Assembly: GCA_964017145.1 (NCBI GenBank)
Contig: OZ024844.1
Location: forward strand, 2,914,001-2,978,000
Direction of reading: 5' to 3'
Origin: Agrocybe praecox
Lineage: Eukaryota; Basidiomycota; Agaricomycetes; Agaricales; Agrocybaceae
DNA: 64,000 nt
Shown here in pieces: positions 49,480 through 60,782 of the stretch. The notes under the pieces are model-generated. The model did no database searches. It saw only the letters and a list, made by a program, of their open reading frames with translations, and had not been told where the DNA came from. The position numbers and the translations under genes were made by a program. Position 1 is the first letter of the stretch. Every line of letters begins with the position of its first letter.

Positions 49480-51103
49480 AGAATGGAGGTCACCCGAAGG
49501 CCGTTCCATCATACACGAAGTGTTACAAGCCAAGTTCCCTGAGTGGGCAAGTGGACCTCGCCCTGCGCAGATAGATTGTTGGGCCCATAGTTTGGATGGA
49601 GTGTCAACTATTTTAATCACATCTACTGGCTGGGGAAAACTACATCGTTCTTTGCGCCTATTCTAGTGCTACAGCATCTACTCAAGAACCCAAAGCAACA
49701 CATACCCAAACCACCTCCAAAACCTGTGGCTTTGGTCGTTACACCTCTGATTGAACTTGGCTATGCTCATGTGGGTTCGTTGACTATCTATTCAATTAAG
49801 GATACTAACAGCAACACAGGCAATCGAAATCTCAAGCTACGGAATCTCGGCCATTGCTTTAACAGCCGACACCTTGAAAATGGCCTCGCAGGAAGGTAGA
49901 AACCTATGGAAAGTGATCAGCGACTGTCGTTGGTCAGTAGTCCTTCTCTCTGTAGAGCGCTTAGTCTCACCAGAAGTAGACGGTGTTCTACGAAACCAGC
50001 AATTCCGTCAAAACCTGGTCTTGCTCGGCATTGACGAGGCGCATGTACTTGTACCCTGGGGAAAGGACTTTCGACAGGCGTATCACCAAATTTCCATCTT
50101 ACATCGCCGCCTTCCATCTCATACATCCCTTATCGCGGTAACGGCGACCCTCTCCCCACGCAATGAATTCGGCTCGCTTTGCAAGGCGTCGGATCTCAAG
50201 CCTGGCCGCTACCACACTATATGAGAATCCTCCGAACGTCCCAATGTTCGAATGATATTCAAACAGCTCGGCCACCACGGGCTAAGCGGATCTCAATTTC
50301 CCGACATTGCGTGGGCGTTTGAACGTGGAGTGAAGGCCGTTGTTTACTGCCCAACCATTGACCTGTGTTTTCGGGTAGCTTACTATGGCTGGGGACGATA
50401 CCAGCCTGGTTCCCATAGCCTCGAGAATGTACGCCTCTGGACATCCATCTCCTCAGCATCATACAACACGCACACACTCAATCTTTTCGAGAACAACGAG
50501 AACACATCTGCCATTGTCGCAACAATAGCATTCCGCATGGGCATGAACTTACGGGGCATTACAGATTCAACCAATCTCGGTCTTCCAACAACATACAATA
50601 ACCTCATTCAGCAAAACGGACGTGCAGGCCGTGACCTTGCAACACAAGCTCGTGGCTGGACGTATGTCAAGAGAAGTGTGTGTGCCTCCATCGCAAAAGT
50701 GAAAAACTGTGAATGGGATATGGCGGATAATAAACGTGTTGAGGAAATGGATTCCAACTTGCGTGATCTTGTTAACGCTCATGTCCAAGGCTTCTGCCTA
50801 GTTGCTGCCACCAACATCGCATCACGAAACCCCGGCGAAAACAATCCACTGGCATTGTTTATTTATCGATTAAACCCGCCAGTCACGCTCCATTCCGTCT
50901 ATAAAACACCAGAAAGTCGTCCATCGCGCCTTTCTTCATTCTCTTCAACACCATCGGTGAGTACTCTTCAAGAGATATTGCTTTATCACGTGGATCCCAC
51001 AAGCTTTCCCTGGTCACAGTTGCTTTCGTTTTGGAACGCTTGCATATATATCGCCCCACGTCATGGATTGTACTTCTCATCTTCTCTCTCTTTCGCATTA
51101 TAA
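49480..51103 (+). pseudogene. RecQ-like helicase, degenerate
   Basis: Matches the repetitive RecQ-like helicase family spread through agaricomycete genomes. An exon begins near 49480 (RSIIHEVLQAKFPEWASGPR). Walker A reads TSTGWGKTTSFFAP, and after an intron the DEAH box reads LLGIDEAHVL. ATATLSP-like motif III reads AVTATLSP. Motif VI reads QQNGRAGRD, which is intact. An in-frame TGA at 50222-50224 interrupts RYHTI-ESSERPNV where the family has Arg; CGA to TGA is a single CpG transition. No clear initiating ATG was found. The frame otherwise stays open to 51103. Function is therefore probably lost, unless the stop is spliced out or read through. Confidence 0.75.
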
Positions 51104-51200
51104 AACCGCTTTTTTTCTTTCATTCTCGCCTGATAACTCCTTGAACACCCCTCGCTGATATCAATGGCCAACAGACTCAAGCAACTCGTATCTCATTTAA

Positions 51201-52820
<1,620 letters not shown>

Positions 52821-54370
52821 AAATAGAATGACTTGACAAAAACAAACGGCGGCCTATTTAGGCCTGAGAGTGTGCCGTGCCGAGAGGCTCAAGTTAGCGG
52901 AAATAGTACAGATAGATAACTCAGTAATCGTGTGTATAGACAGCCGCTAACATAACCCGACCGTGGTAGCCTGGGAGTAAGGCCCCCTCCTTGACGTACA
53001 GTCGCCGCCCAAGGAGTATCAAAAGGGCAACTACTTCAAATGATTTTGCCGTACAAAATCTGACCGTTCCGAAACTTTTTTGGATATATCGCGTGCATGG
53101 TTTTCACGCTTTGTGCAAGTCCACCGACCAAACCTCCGCACCCACCAAACTATTAGTCCGTACTAATAGTTGGTTTCTTTACTTCATTTTTCTCATAAAT
53201 TCATTTATTCTCATCTCTCAAATATTCTTTCTTTCTTCCCACTTGTTGCTGAAGACCGAGACACGACAGAATCAGTTTCTTATCCAGACGTCATAGAACA
53301 TAAAACAATGAGAGAGAGAGAGATTTAAATTTAATTTGCATAGAGCGTAAGGTACAATAGGTTACAATATTACACAACCAAAGAGATTTTCTCTAAAAAG
53401 TCGTGCCACCAGTGACCACAGGCTACAGCGTCGTTTGTGCCGCTTGCTGTGTTGGAATAATCGGGGTAAATACAAGCGCACCACGAAGTGGTCACTTGAT
53501 AGCCGCAGATTATCTCGAGGAGATAATCTGCATTTCATTCTTATATTGACATTTGGCATATTATATGCCACTATCCCTTGTTTATTTCATTTTCTCCTTA
53601 TTACTTTGTAGCCTACTGTAGCTAGTACACATTTTGTATTTATAGTGTACCTACGTGAAATGCAAACCTCGCTTGATTGCGAGGGTCCCTACTACAACCC
53701 GAGTGACCTCGAAGACCCGGTCATTTTAACATGCTGATACCGTGTAGTATTTGAACAATTTACTGAGATCTTGTCGTTTGAAGGAAGGTAGCCTTCGTAT
53801 AAGGCCGAGGTTTCTGATGGTTGGTTGTTTCGGTGGCTTTTTGAAGTCCAACTCGCTTAGCGTAAATCTATATATAACGTCTTCGGCATTGATGGCATTC
53901 CGTTTTGAGTGTCTGACAAATATTAATAAACTCCCTATTGGGACATCACGTGTGTTATGCGGAAAGTCAAAAATCTGGGACATTTAGTAGGGTCACGCCT
54001 TGTCACAAAGAACTTAGGTAAAATTCAGAAAGTTGGGTCCATCGGGTCACAGGTCGAAATGTACCTTGTACCTTGGACTTTGTGCCTTGAACCCGAGCTT
54101 TGGACCGCCCAATGCGATTTTGACTCACAATGCACTGAGGTTAGACCCAAACCCTATACCCCCATTAGACCGTGTATGCACCTCATTTTTCCGAGCCAAA
54201 ACCTGCGCGTGACAATGTATGAACCTCGGTTGGACTTGTACTTTCCTTGAACCTTGAGATGTACTCATTTTGGACTTGCCGTAGACCTCGGCCAATCCAG
54301 TGGCATATCGGCTTAGCCGGCATTCCAAAGGAATGGGTAAATATATATAAACAAACCATCCCTTTGTAGT
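52821..54370. other. Gene-free, repeat-like stretch
   Basis: No coding frame is supported. It contains a 9-bp-stem hairpin (AACTATTAG, 53148-53156, with CTAATAGTT, 53163-53171), an AG dinucleotide run at about 53310-53322, a 12-bp-stem hairpin at 53505-53531, and diverged sequence around 54059-54085 that resembles, in inverted orientation, 55236-55262. Confidence 0.45.
53505..53531. repeat. Perfect 12-bp-stem hairpin
   Basis: GCAGATTATCTC is followed by GAG and then its exact reverse complement GAGATAATCTGC. Possibly an end or folding point of a decayed mobile element. Confidence 0.6.
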
Positions 54371-54373
54371 TTA

Positions 54374-54408
54374 CACGGCGGACATTTAACTGTCCAGTCA
54401 CGCCGCGG
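54374..54408 (+). repeat. Left terminal inverted repeat of the MITE
   Basis: 35 bp, perfect partner of 54882-54916 in reverse complement. Confidence 0.88.
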
Positions 54409-54881
54409 ATTGTGCCGTCCAGTTACCTGTCCAATTACAAGGTGCTGTGACGATGAGTGGTCACGGATGCCGTTTTCTGCCGAATGAACTATAATCAGCA
54501 AAAATTCAACAATTATTGGCGCCCACCTGACTATATTAACTTCGATAATAGCTCTAAACACTTGATATATACTGATATCTACAAATGCCTGCCAATGGAT
54601 ACATTCCAATAACATGGCCACCCTTTAATATCTTTATGGGTACAGGTTATGAATTCGCTTTTTTGAATTTTGCAAGATGAAAGCATGTAAGTTTATTTTG
54701 TCAGAAAACTTACTGGGGTGAGCCTGTACCCTCTACACACAACTCAATCTAGAATATAGGGCGATGGTACGTAGAATGTCAGCAGAGAGTTACCAACGAA
54801 ATCCTCGAGCGTCACTGCCGAAATTAGCGCGTGACGGCTTGTGATTGGACAGGTACATTCTCCGTAAACGGACAGCACAAG

Positions 54882-54916
54882 CCGCGGCGTGACTGGACAG
54901 TTAAATGTCCGCCGTG
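54882..54916 (-). repeat. Right terminal inverted repeat of the MITE
   Basis: 35 bp, perfect partner of 54374-54408 in reverse complement; followed by the duplicated TTA. Confidence 0.88.
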
Positions 54917-54919
54917 TTA

Positions 54920-55266
54920 TACACCGTACACATTGCGTACTACACACGATATAGAAGGTAATCACTGGTAAATGCTATATGGGAATTTCTTGTCATCTAT
55001 AGAGGATTGGAGACAATTAACAGTCAAAAACGTTTACATGATGACGACAAGTGTATCCTAGTAAGGCCTCAACGTTCAACTTGAACTTCAGGTTCGATCA
55101 AATGGCGGTGGTGACGTGACCACTAGCCACCGCAATGCGGTGCCGGTGTCGCATGGCGGTAACAATCGAAGTGGCGACCGATGTTGCACCCGACGAAGAC
55201 TGAGGGGAAATGATTAGATAAACATCTATATATCATGTGTGGTACAAAGTCCAAGTACAGGTACAG
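54920..55266. other. Spacer between MITE and DUF6589 unit
   Basis: No gene. It ends in short repeated words (GTACAAAGTCCAAGTAC, GTACAGTCCA) immediately left of the DUF6589 unit boundary. Confidence 0.4.
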
Positions 55267-56760
55267 TCCATGGACCTCGTTCCCAGTCGATCCAACGCTC
55301 TCGTAAAATTCGGTAAATTACAGCACGCTCCCACGTCTACCCACGCCACCGTGTTTCCTCTTTCTTCATTCTTCGTCACTTGCGTACATACTATCCTCGT
55401 CACTTTCGCTGTCAATTGCCACAGTGTCCATATCCAATGACACATCTTCTTCATCCAGCACCGGGAACATCAGATCCACCTTCCCCTTTTCAAGATCATC
55501 AATAATCTGCTCGAGCTCACCTGTCGGCGGTTCTTCCATCTCGATGTCATTAACCTGGACCACCGTCTCTGCAACAAAGAGATTATCATCACTTGGAAAC
55601 ATAGTTGTGAATGACTCCTGGGTTTTGGCACCGTCACGTATTGGATTACTTGTGAGTCTGTTGGCTTGCTCCGCTGAGTTGGGGTCGATGTTTTGCGTAC
55701 TTATAGAATCTTCGTTTGAGTTTACAGGGGTTATTTGACGTCGTCTTTGTAGCTTTATGAAGGTTTCGTTATACTCGTGAAGGGGTGAAGGGGGTTCTTT
55801 GCTCCGGTTGTGAGGCTGTGAAAACCGGACGAGATGATATCTTTTACAGGAGGATCATCATCATCCAATGTACGTCCTTTCTGAATCTCGTATACTTTAT
55901 GCTCGCCTAAGGAATCCATTAGACTTTCGATATCTTTTGATAGCTGTGGTGGTGCGTGTCGACTCCCTTGATCTGCGCCCAACATGCGGTGGAAATTCTT
56001 TGCCAGTTGTCGAAGCATGTCGACACAAGGAGATATCGAAGCTATCCATTCCCAGGATGCGTTGCTTCCATGGGCCTTGCAAAACGTCTACACAAAGCAT
56101 AGTAAGTCTCAAGAGTTGGATTTAATATACTTTATCATACTTACCTTGATCCAAAAGTTTAGGTGTTCTTGAACGAGGTCGACTTCAACCCATGAGTTTG
56201 GGTGCCTGGTTGGATTGGCTAGCCAGTTATTTAGAATAACGGCTCTGTCTTCGAGTGAGAAATTGGTTACTTTTCTTTTTATATCAAGTGAGCGTACCTT
56301 ACTTCCGTTGTAAGTATATTCGTTAAATGATGGATAATGTGAAGCATCTCGTGTGCATATTTTGTCCGCCCATTACCCCGAAATCCAAGCGCCCATATCT
56401 TGAGCACCAGGACAATCCGCCCCGAGTCACCTGTCTTCACAGCATCCGTGAATTCTCGTGATACTAGCGCGTCGCGTAAAAAGAGGACAGCGTTTTCGAA
56501 AACCACATCACCTTCCTGTGATTTATGCTGTGACTGATTTTCTCGTAGTTCTCGTAGCTGCTGTACAGTAGAGGCCTCTGTAGCGTGAATATATTGCCTC
56601 TGCGTGGTAAACCAGGTTGTCCCATGTTGTGAATTTGGTAGTGTGTTGCTGTAATGACCCTGTTTTTGAGACCAGCAATAAGCAGTGCAGGATACGAGCA
56701 TACAAGGACACAAAAATTAAATCCCTTGATACTAGAAATGACGGAGGAGAAGACAGGGTG
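55267..56760. repeat. Long direct repeat, copy 1 (partner 62513-64000)
   Basis: From TCCATGGACCTCG onward this segment matches 62513-64000 almost base for base, with an offset of 7246 that becomes 7238 after an 8-bp extra block in this copy (about 55781-55790). A second difference is 2 bp missing here near 56580. Scattered substitutions are few. The homology runs off the right edge of the window. Confidence 0.92.
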
Positions 56761-57317
56761 ATAGGAAGTCCACCCAATCTTGTGTTATGAAACCAAAGTG
56801 AACCGAGATTTCTTATTCCAGTGTTCGCTTTTCCTCAATGAGTATGCAGAAGTCCCAGTATGTCTGCCATTTTTGCATGAAATAATCCTGGAATCCACGT
56901 CGACCCAAAAAACGCATTGAATCCAGTTTCTTGGCCAGCTCGAATATTCTCGATAGCCCGAAAACGCGCTAAAGATAGTTGATCGCCTGCATGAAATCGA
57001 AGCCGTTGTGAACAGTTTGGAATGTCGTTATCGTTCTGGTGCAGTGTCTTTCTAATTGCTTCATCAACCTCTATATTTCCGAGGATTGTAGCTTCATTGA
57101 TTGGCCAAGATTGAAGTGGATCGACACTGGTTTTATGGAATGTTTTTGGTTGATGGGTGATTATAAATTGTGAGAGAGAGCTTTGTGCTGCTTCCATCCA
57201 TGTCTGTGCCCCCGACGCACATCGCTCTCCCCCCGCCGCCCTCATGGCCAGACAATTTCCGTCTCTCCCCAAACCAGCCGCTCGGGTGGGTGGGATCTTC
57301 TGCTCGACGAATTCCAA
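55366..57317 (-). pseudogene. DUF6589 family gene, copy 1, frameshifted and 5' incomplete
   Basis: DUF6589 proteins are large basidiomycete proteins of unknown function, often in repeats. Recognisable blocks in order: HAGDQLSLARFRAIENIRAG, FFGSTWIPGLFHAKMADILG, GLPITLSSPPSFLVSRDLIF, ENAVLFLRDALVSREFTDAV, GRIVLVLKIWALGFRGNGRT, KYAHEMLHIIHHL, NNWLANPT with NSWVEVDLVQEHLNFWIK, and QLAKNFHRMLGADQGSRHAP. An acidic tail ends SMYASDEE. Relative to copy 2 it has an 8-bp tandem insertion (after NPLH) and lacks 2 bp in the TEAST region, so the frame is broken twice. There is no ATG at the 5' end of the open region, and upstream exons are missing or beyond recognition. Confidence 0.8.
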
Positions 57318-57616
57318 TCGTGTCCACAGTAAAGTTACTTACTATTAGCTAGACAGAATCAAAAGGTTTGCTTGTTGGCGTGGTCTTGTTGATTCACATA
57401 TATTAGTAAATAAATAAATTCGGGTTGAAATGTTTGATTAGTCTTTGATGATATTGAGCAACTATCGAGAGGATATTTTAAGATTATGAATAGGCACTAA
57501 TAACTTAGATATTCGTGTTTTAATGTGGACGGCAGGAATGTTGTGAATTAAACTGTGGATAACAAGATGGGAAATGTAGTAAATGAAAATTGTCAACGAA
57601 TGGGTGGGTGGTGGGT
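57318..57616. other. AT-rich 5' flank of DUF6589 copy 1
   Basis: About 300 bp, AT-rich, without coding frames. It ends in GGTGGGTGGTGGGTG directly before the 160-bp repeat. This would be part of the first DUF6589 unit if the unit model proposed in the findings is right. Confidence 0.4.
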
Positions 57617-57776
57617 GAAAAATGTACTGTAGAGCCGCCGTGTAGGCTTCGTGCAGGCTTCGAGGCTGGTCAAATGGTGGTGATGAGCAACGAGCGTGGC
57701 GAAAATTTCCCATCACTCACCATTTGCTCGGCTGGACGTCGGGGCCGGCCGTTCCGTTAGACCCCGTGCTATTCCA
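57617..57776. repeat. 160-bp terminal direct repeat, left copy
   Basis: From GAAAAATGTACTG to GTGCTATTCCA, identical over all 160 bp to 62357-62516. It contains AGGCTTCGTGC/AGGCTTCGAGG near-tandem words and a GC-rich GGGGCCGGCC core. On the retroelement's strand it lies at the 3' end. Confidence 0.93.
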
Positions 57777-57845
57777 GCCTCAACGATGTTCGGTATGGTA
57801 CGGAAAACGGTGGACACGACTGTCGGTGGGTTGGGGGAAAGCTTA

Positions 57846-57857
57846 GCTTAGCTAAGC
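57846..57857. repeat. 12-bp palindrome in the retroelement 3' region
   Basis: GCTTAGCTAAGC is a perfect palindrome lying between the recombinase stop codon and the 160-bp repeat, preceded by an extra GCTTA. It could be a recombinase-arm or folding site; this is speculative. Confidence 0.45.
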
Positions 57858-57899
57858 GGTACGCGGAGCAGAGAGACCAGCCGCTTACCCAAAGACCAA

Positions 57900-59050
57900 C
57901 TAACTGCGGCTGGTAGACGCCACCCCAACCCCTGGTACAGCACTCTGAGACTCGCCATCGTCCTGCCATAGATCGGTAAGGTGGCGAGAAGCAACCTGCT
58001 CGAACGCCCTTATATACACTTCGTAAGCCAGTGACTTCCACCTGCCTGCCAAACGGACAATTTCGGGATCTACTTTTTGGGATAGAAAAAAGGAAGCACC
58101 GCCGATCCGAAAGGAATGGCCAAAGGAAGTGCCAAATCCATTAGCAGCCAGGATCCCGTTGATGTGATCTATTGCGCGCTGCTTGACCATAGGGCGTACA
58201 TCCCCTCTCTCGTCGCGCCAGGAAAATAATGGATCAGCTGCTGTTGCTGGTACTACCACTGCCAAGTTGAGGAGGGCAGCAATTGGGCAAAGGCTGCCCT
58301 GGACGGTGAGGAAAACAGATTGTACCTCACCAGGAGCAGCTGTCTTCGCAGCCGGTAAGTCTAATCTGGCAAATCGTTTCTTGTTTGTATCGAGCCCAAT
58401 GAACACGTCCGATCTCTTCAGATGCTTGGACCCATCAAAGGCAGCCCTCGACTTTACCGAAACTTCACCAAATCGCATCATTCCCCAAAAGGCGCAGCTT
58501 GCCATGGCCCACACACAAGCATCAAAGGGAAGGGATAGGTTCAGGGATGCCTTCAGGCAATGAAGCATGGCTAGCGTGACCGGGGGTCGGACTGGGCGCT
58601 TACGAGACCCTTGCAAGTTCTGGAGGCCCCGAAGAGACCACATGATACGGTCCCTGTCGGCATCCGAAAGAGGTGGGGGCCAACCTTGGGCAATGTGCCA
58701 CGCACGCAGAGCCGCAAGATATTTCTGGACTACGGGCACCGATACTTGTTCGAAAGGAGGGTGGGAGGAACCTGGAGGGGCACCTGGCAGCATAGATGCG
58801 TCTGCAGCAGCCCACAAAGCGAATGAATGGAGGGTCGCGAAGGATGCAGGGAGTCGCTTTTCTTCTGGAATAGAAAAGATATCGCAGAAAATATGAAATT
58901 TCCGTAGACCGGACCCATAGCTGGCAGTGTCCCGCAAGGAGGAGCGCGTGGCCAGGTCCGCCAAGAGATGGATTGTCGGATTTGCAATAGTGTTTGCTGG
59001 AGGGGTGTTAACCCCCACCCATGAAAAAAGTCGGTCCTCTGCACGACACT
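57900..59050 (-). CDS. Tyrosine recombinase of the retroelement
   Basis: Integrase that would insert a circular DNA intermediate by site-specific recombination. The N-terminal SAM-like part begins near SSLRDTASYGSGLRKFHIFC. Catalytic residues are visible in order: Arg in WGMMRFGEVS, His-x-x-Arg in SFGHSFRIGGASFF, Trp in LAGRWKS, and the nucleophile Tyr in AYEVYIRAF. The coding part recognised is about 350-380 codons. The same frame remains open upstream across the whole RT gene, so the true start is unclear; expression may need a separate transcript, splicing or frameshifting. The catalytic set looks complete. Confidence 0.85.
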
Positions 59051-59116
59051 GGGGCCGCAGTGGAGAAGGTCGAAGGGTCAACGAACCTACCAACGAGCGA
59101 GGAATCTGGGAGGAAG

Positions 59117-60620
59117 TCAACGCCCAAACCACTGGAGCTTGCCGGACAAATGGGGTGGGAGGTCCAGTTGGAAAGGCTCGGTCGCATTGGGAAAGGTTCG
59201 AAGAAAGGCTGCTATGTCTCCCCGGGATAGAGGGTCCGCGATATTCTTCCCGCTGGGAACATATTGTGGGCAACAAAGGATTCCCAGTTCTGCCTGCAGG
59301 AGATAAACATGTTTGAGAATTTGATTGGTTTCTCTGCTGCGAGAACGGCCCTTTCTCAGAACTGAAACTACACCAGAATTGTCGGAACGAACTAAAACAG
59401 ATCCTGGCACTAGCGAGTGCAGGGCAGCTGCCATCCGCAAACCAAGCTCTACTGCCACCGCTTCCGCCCAGCCAATATCGTAAGCTTTCTTGGGGCCAAC
59501 TTCGAAACCCGGAGCCCATTTCCATATGCCCCATCGGGAGCCAATCACTACACCAATGCCAAACGAGGAGCTTGCATCTCCCCACCATCCAATGTCCACT
59601 GGAGCACTTGGAGTTAGAGGTCTGCGGTTGGGCATGGTGCGAAGCAGGAAGGACACCCAAGAAAGATCTGAAGTCACAGCAGATGGTACTCCCAGCTGTG
59701 CCCGGGCAGATGTAAAAATCGATACGAAGCCAGAAATAGAGCGCAAAAAGGGACGTATCAGAGGAAAAATGCAGGAGGCATGAACCAACTTTCCGTGCAA
59801 GCTGGCCGCATCCTTTAGATGGCACTTCTTCCCATCCACCAACCAGGACTTTACCAACTGGCGCACTGACTCCAACTTGTCGAGCGGAAACATGACAGAT
59901 TTGGATGACAAGTCCCAATCGAAGCCAATATACCTTTGCACTGTCCCAAACGGTCGCGTCTTCTCGAGACCCCAGGGGATGCCCAAATCCCCGGTCAACG
60001 ATATAAAATCCTCCTCCGAGAACGACTCGTGGGACAGGCGAATGACAAGAAAATCGTCTACCCACTTCAGTATCAGAGAATAACCAGAAGCCTGATATAT
60101 GGCCACCAACATGTCGGCGACACTGCCGAACACCCCAGCACTGGAAGCCAACCCAAACATAACAGCACGGTCTACATATACCAGGCCCTGCCACTCGATA
60201 CACAATGAGTTCTGTTGATTGGGCCTCACTGGGGTGATACGGTAAGCAGCCGAAATGTCGAAAGTAGCTGCAACAGCACCTGATGGCAAGGACAGGATTA
60301 ACTCGGAGCATTTTTCGAAGGTGCCCCAAGCAGTAGGGAAATCGTCGGAGCAGACCCCAGCATTGATAGAGGCAAAGATAGGGTCTTTGCGTGGCCACGA
60401 CAAGTCCTGGATCACGCGAACCTTGTCGGAGTGAGGTTTTGGCACTAGCCCGAGAGGTGATGTACGGAACGGCCCAATCAAGGCCTCGAGTTCGGAAGGA
60501 ACGAACCCACGAGAGTACCGCCCCGAAGCTTGCTCGGAAAGGATGTAAGAAGAAATGAATTCGGGATTGATGCGGGTAGAGGAATGATTCTCGAAAGCAA
60601 TGGGTGGATGCGGGTGCGTG
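59117..60620 (-). CDS. Reverse transcriptase-RNase H of the retroelement
   Basis: The polymerase domain runs from FVPSELEALIGPFRTSPLGL through KVRVIQDLSWP, ATFDISAAYR and VYVDRAVMFGLASSAGVFG. The catalytic box is LILKWVDDFLVIR, so the usual Tyr of YxDD is Trp. The RNase H part has IGWWGDASSSFGIGVVIG, AEAVAVELGLRMA, VLVRSDNSGVVSVLRKG and the terminal VPSGKNIADPLSRGD. The frame is open from just after a TAA at 60623-60625 to the stop at 59117. It lacks its own obvious start and is one frame away from the upstream pol segment. Confidence 0.85.
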
Positions 60621-60624
60621 TTTT

Positions 60625-60782
60625 ATACCCACATCAAAACCATGTGTTAGGCCATCAATAACATGCTGCCAGGATGGTAGTAAGCCCAGACGATGCAGCA
60701 GCAGCGTCGTCTTCTGCACGTCAACTGGAGTGACCACTTGACGGGGATCAGGCTCGGATCGCGGGGCAGGCACCGGCACCAT
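60625..60782 (-). CDS. N-terminal segment of pol, out of frame with RT
   Basis: ATG at 60782 opens MVPVPAPRSEPDPRQVVTPV and reaches LLHRLGLLPSWQHVIDGLTH, a segment resembling the region ahead of RT in this group. It overlaps the gag end by 35 nt. At a run of four A (minus strand, 60621-60624) the conserved reading shifts +1 into the RT frame. It is either a programmed shift or a one-base insertion that disables this copy. Confidence 0.55.

Larger units (their letters stand above)
54371..54919. mobile_element. MITE with 35-bp perfect inverted ends and TTA target duplication
   Basis: The element body is 54374-54916 (543 bp). Its left end, CACGGCGGACATTTAACTGT and on to 54408, is repeated exactly in reverse complement at 54882-54916. 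Similarity continues inward, with gaps, to about 80 bp; both sides contain ACCTGTCCAAT. TTA lies immediately outside each end (54371-54373 and 54917-54919). A 3-bp TWA duplication is the habit of PIF/Harbinger elements, so a non-autonomous member of that group is the best guess. GTCCAGT/ACTGGAC motifs recur near both ends and could be transposase sites. No coding frame inside. Confidence 0.85.

Noticed and set aside
57400..57900. Ngaro-type B1-A2-B2 split repeats at the 3' end of the retroelement.
   Set aside because: Sequence on the two sides of the 160-bp repeat (57490-57616 versus 57777-57900) does not match.
58183..59783. Several plus-strand frames of 100-129 codons.
   Set aside because: Antisense to recombinase and RT coding sequence; no independent domain.
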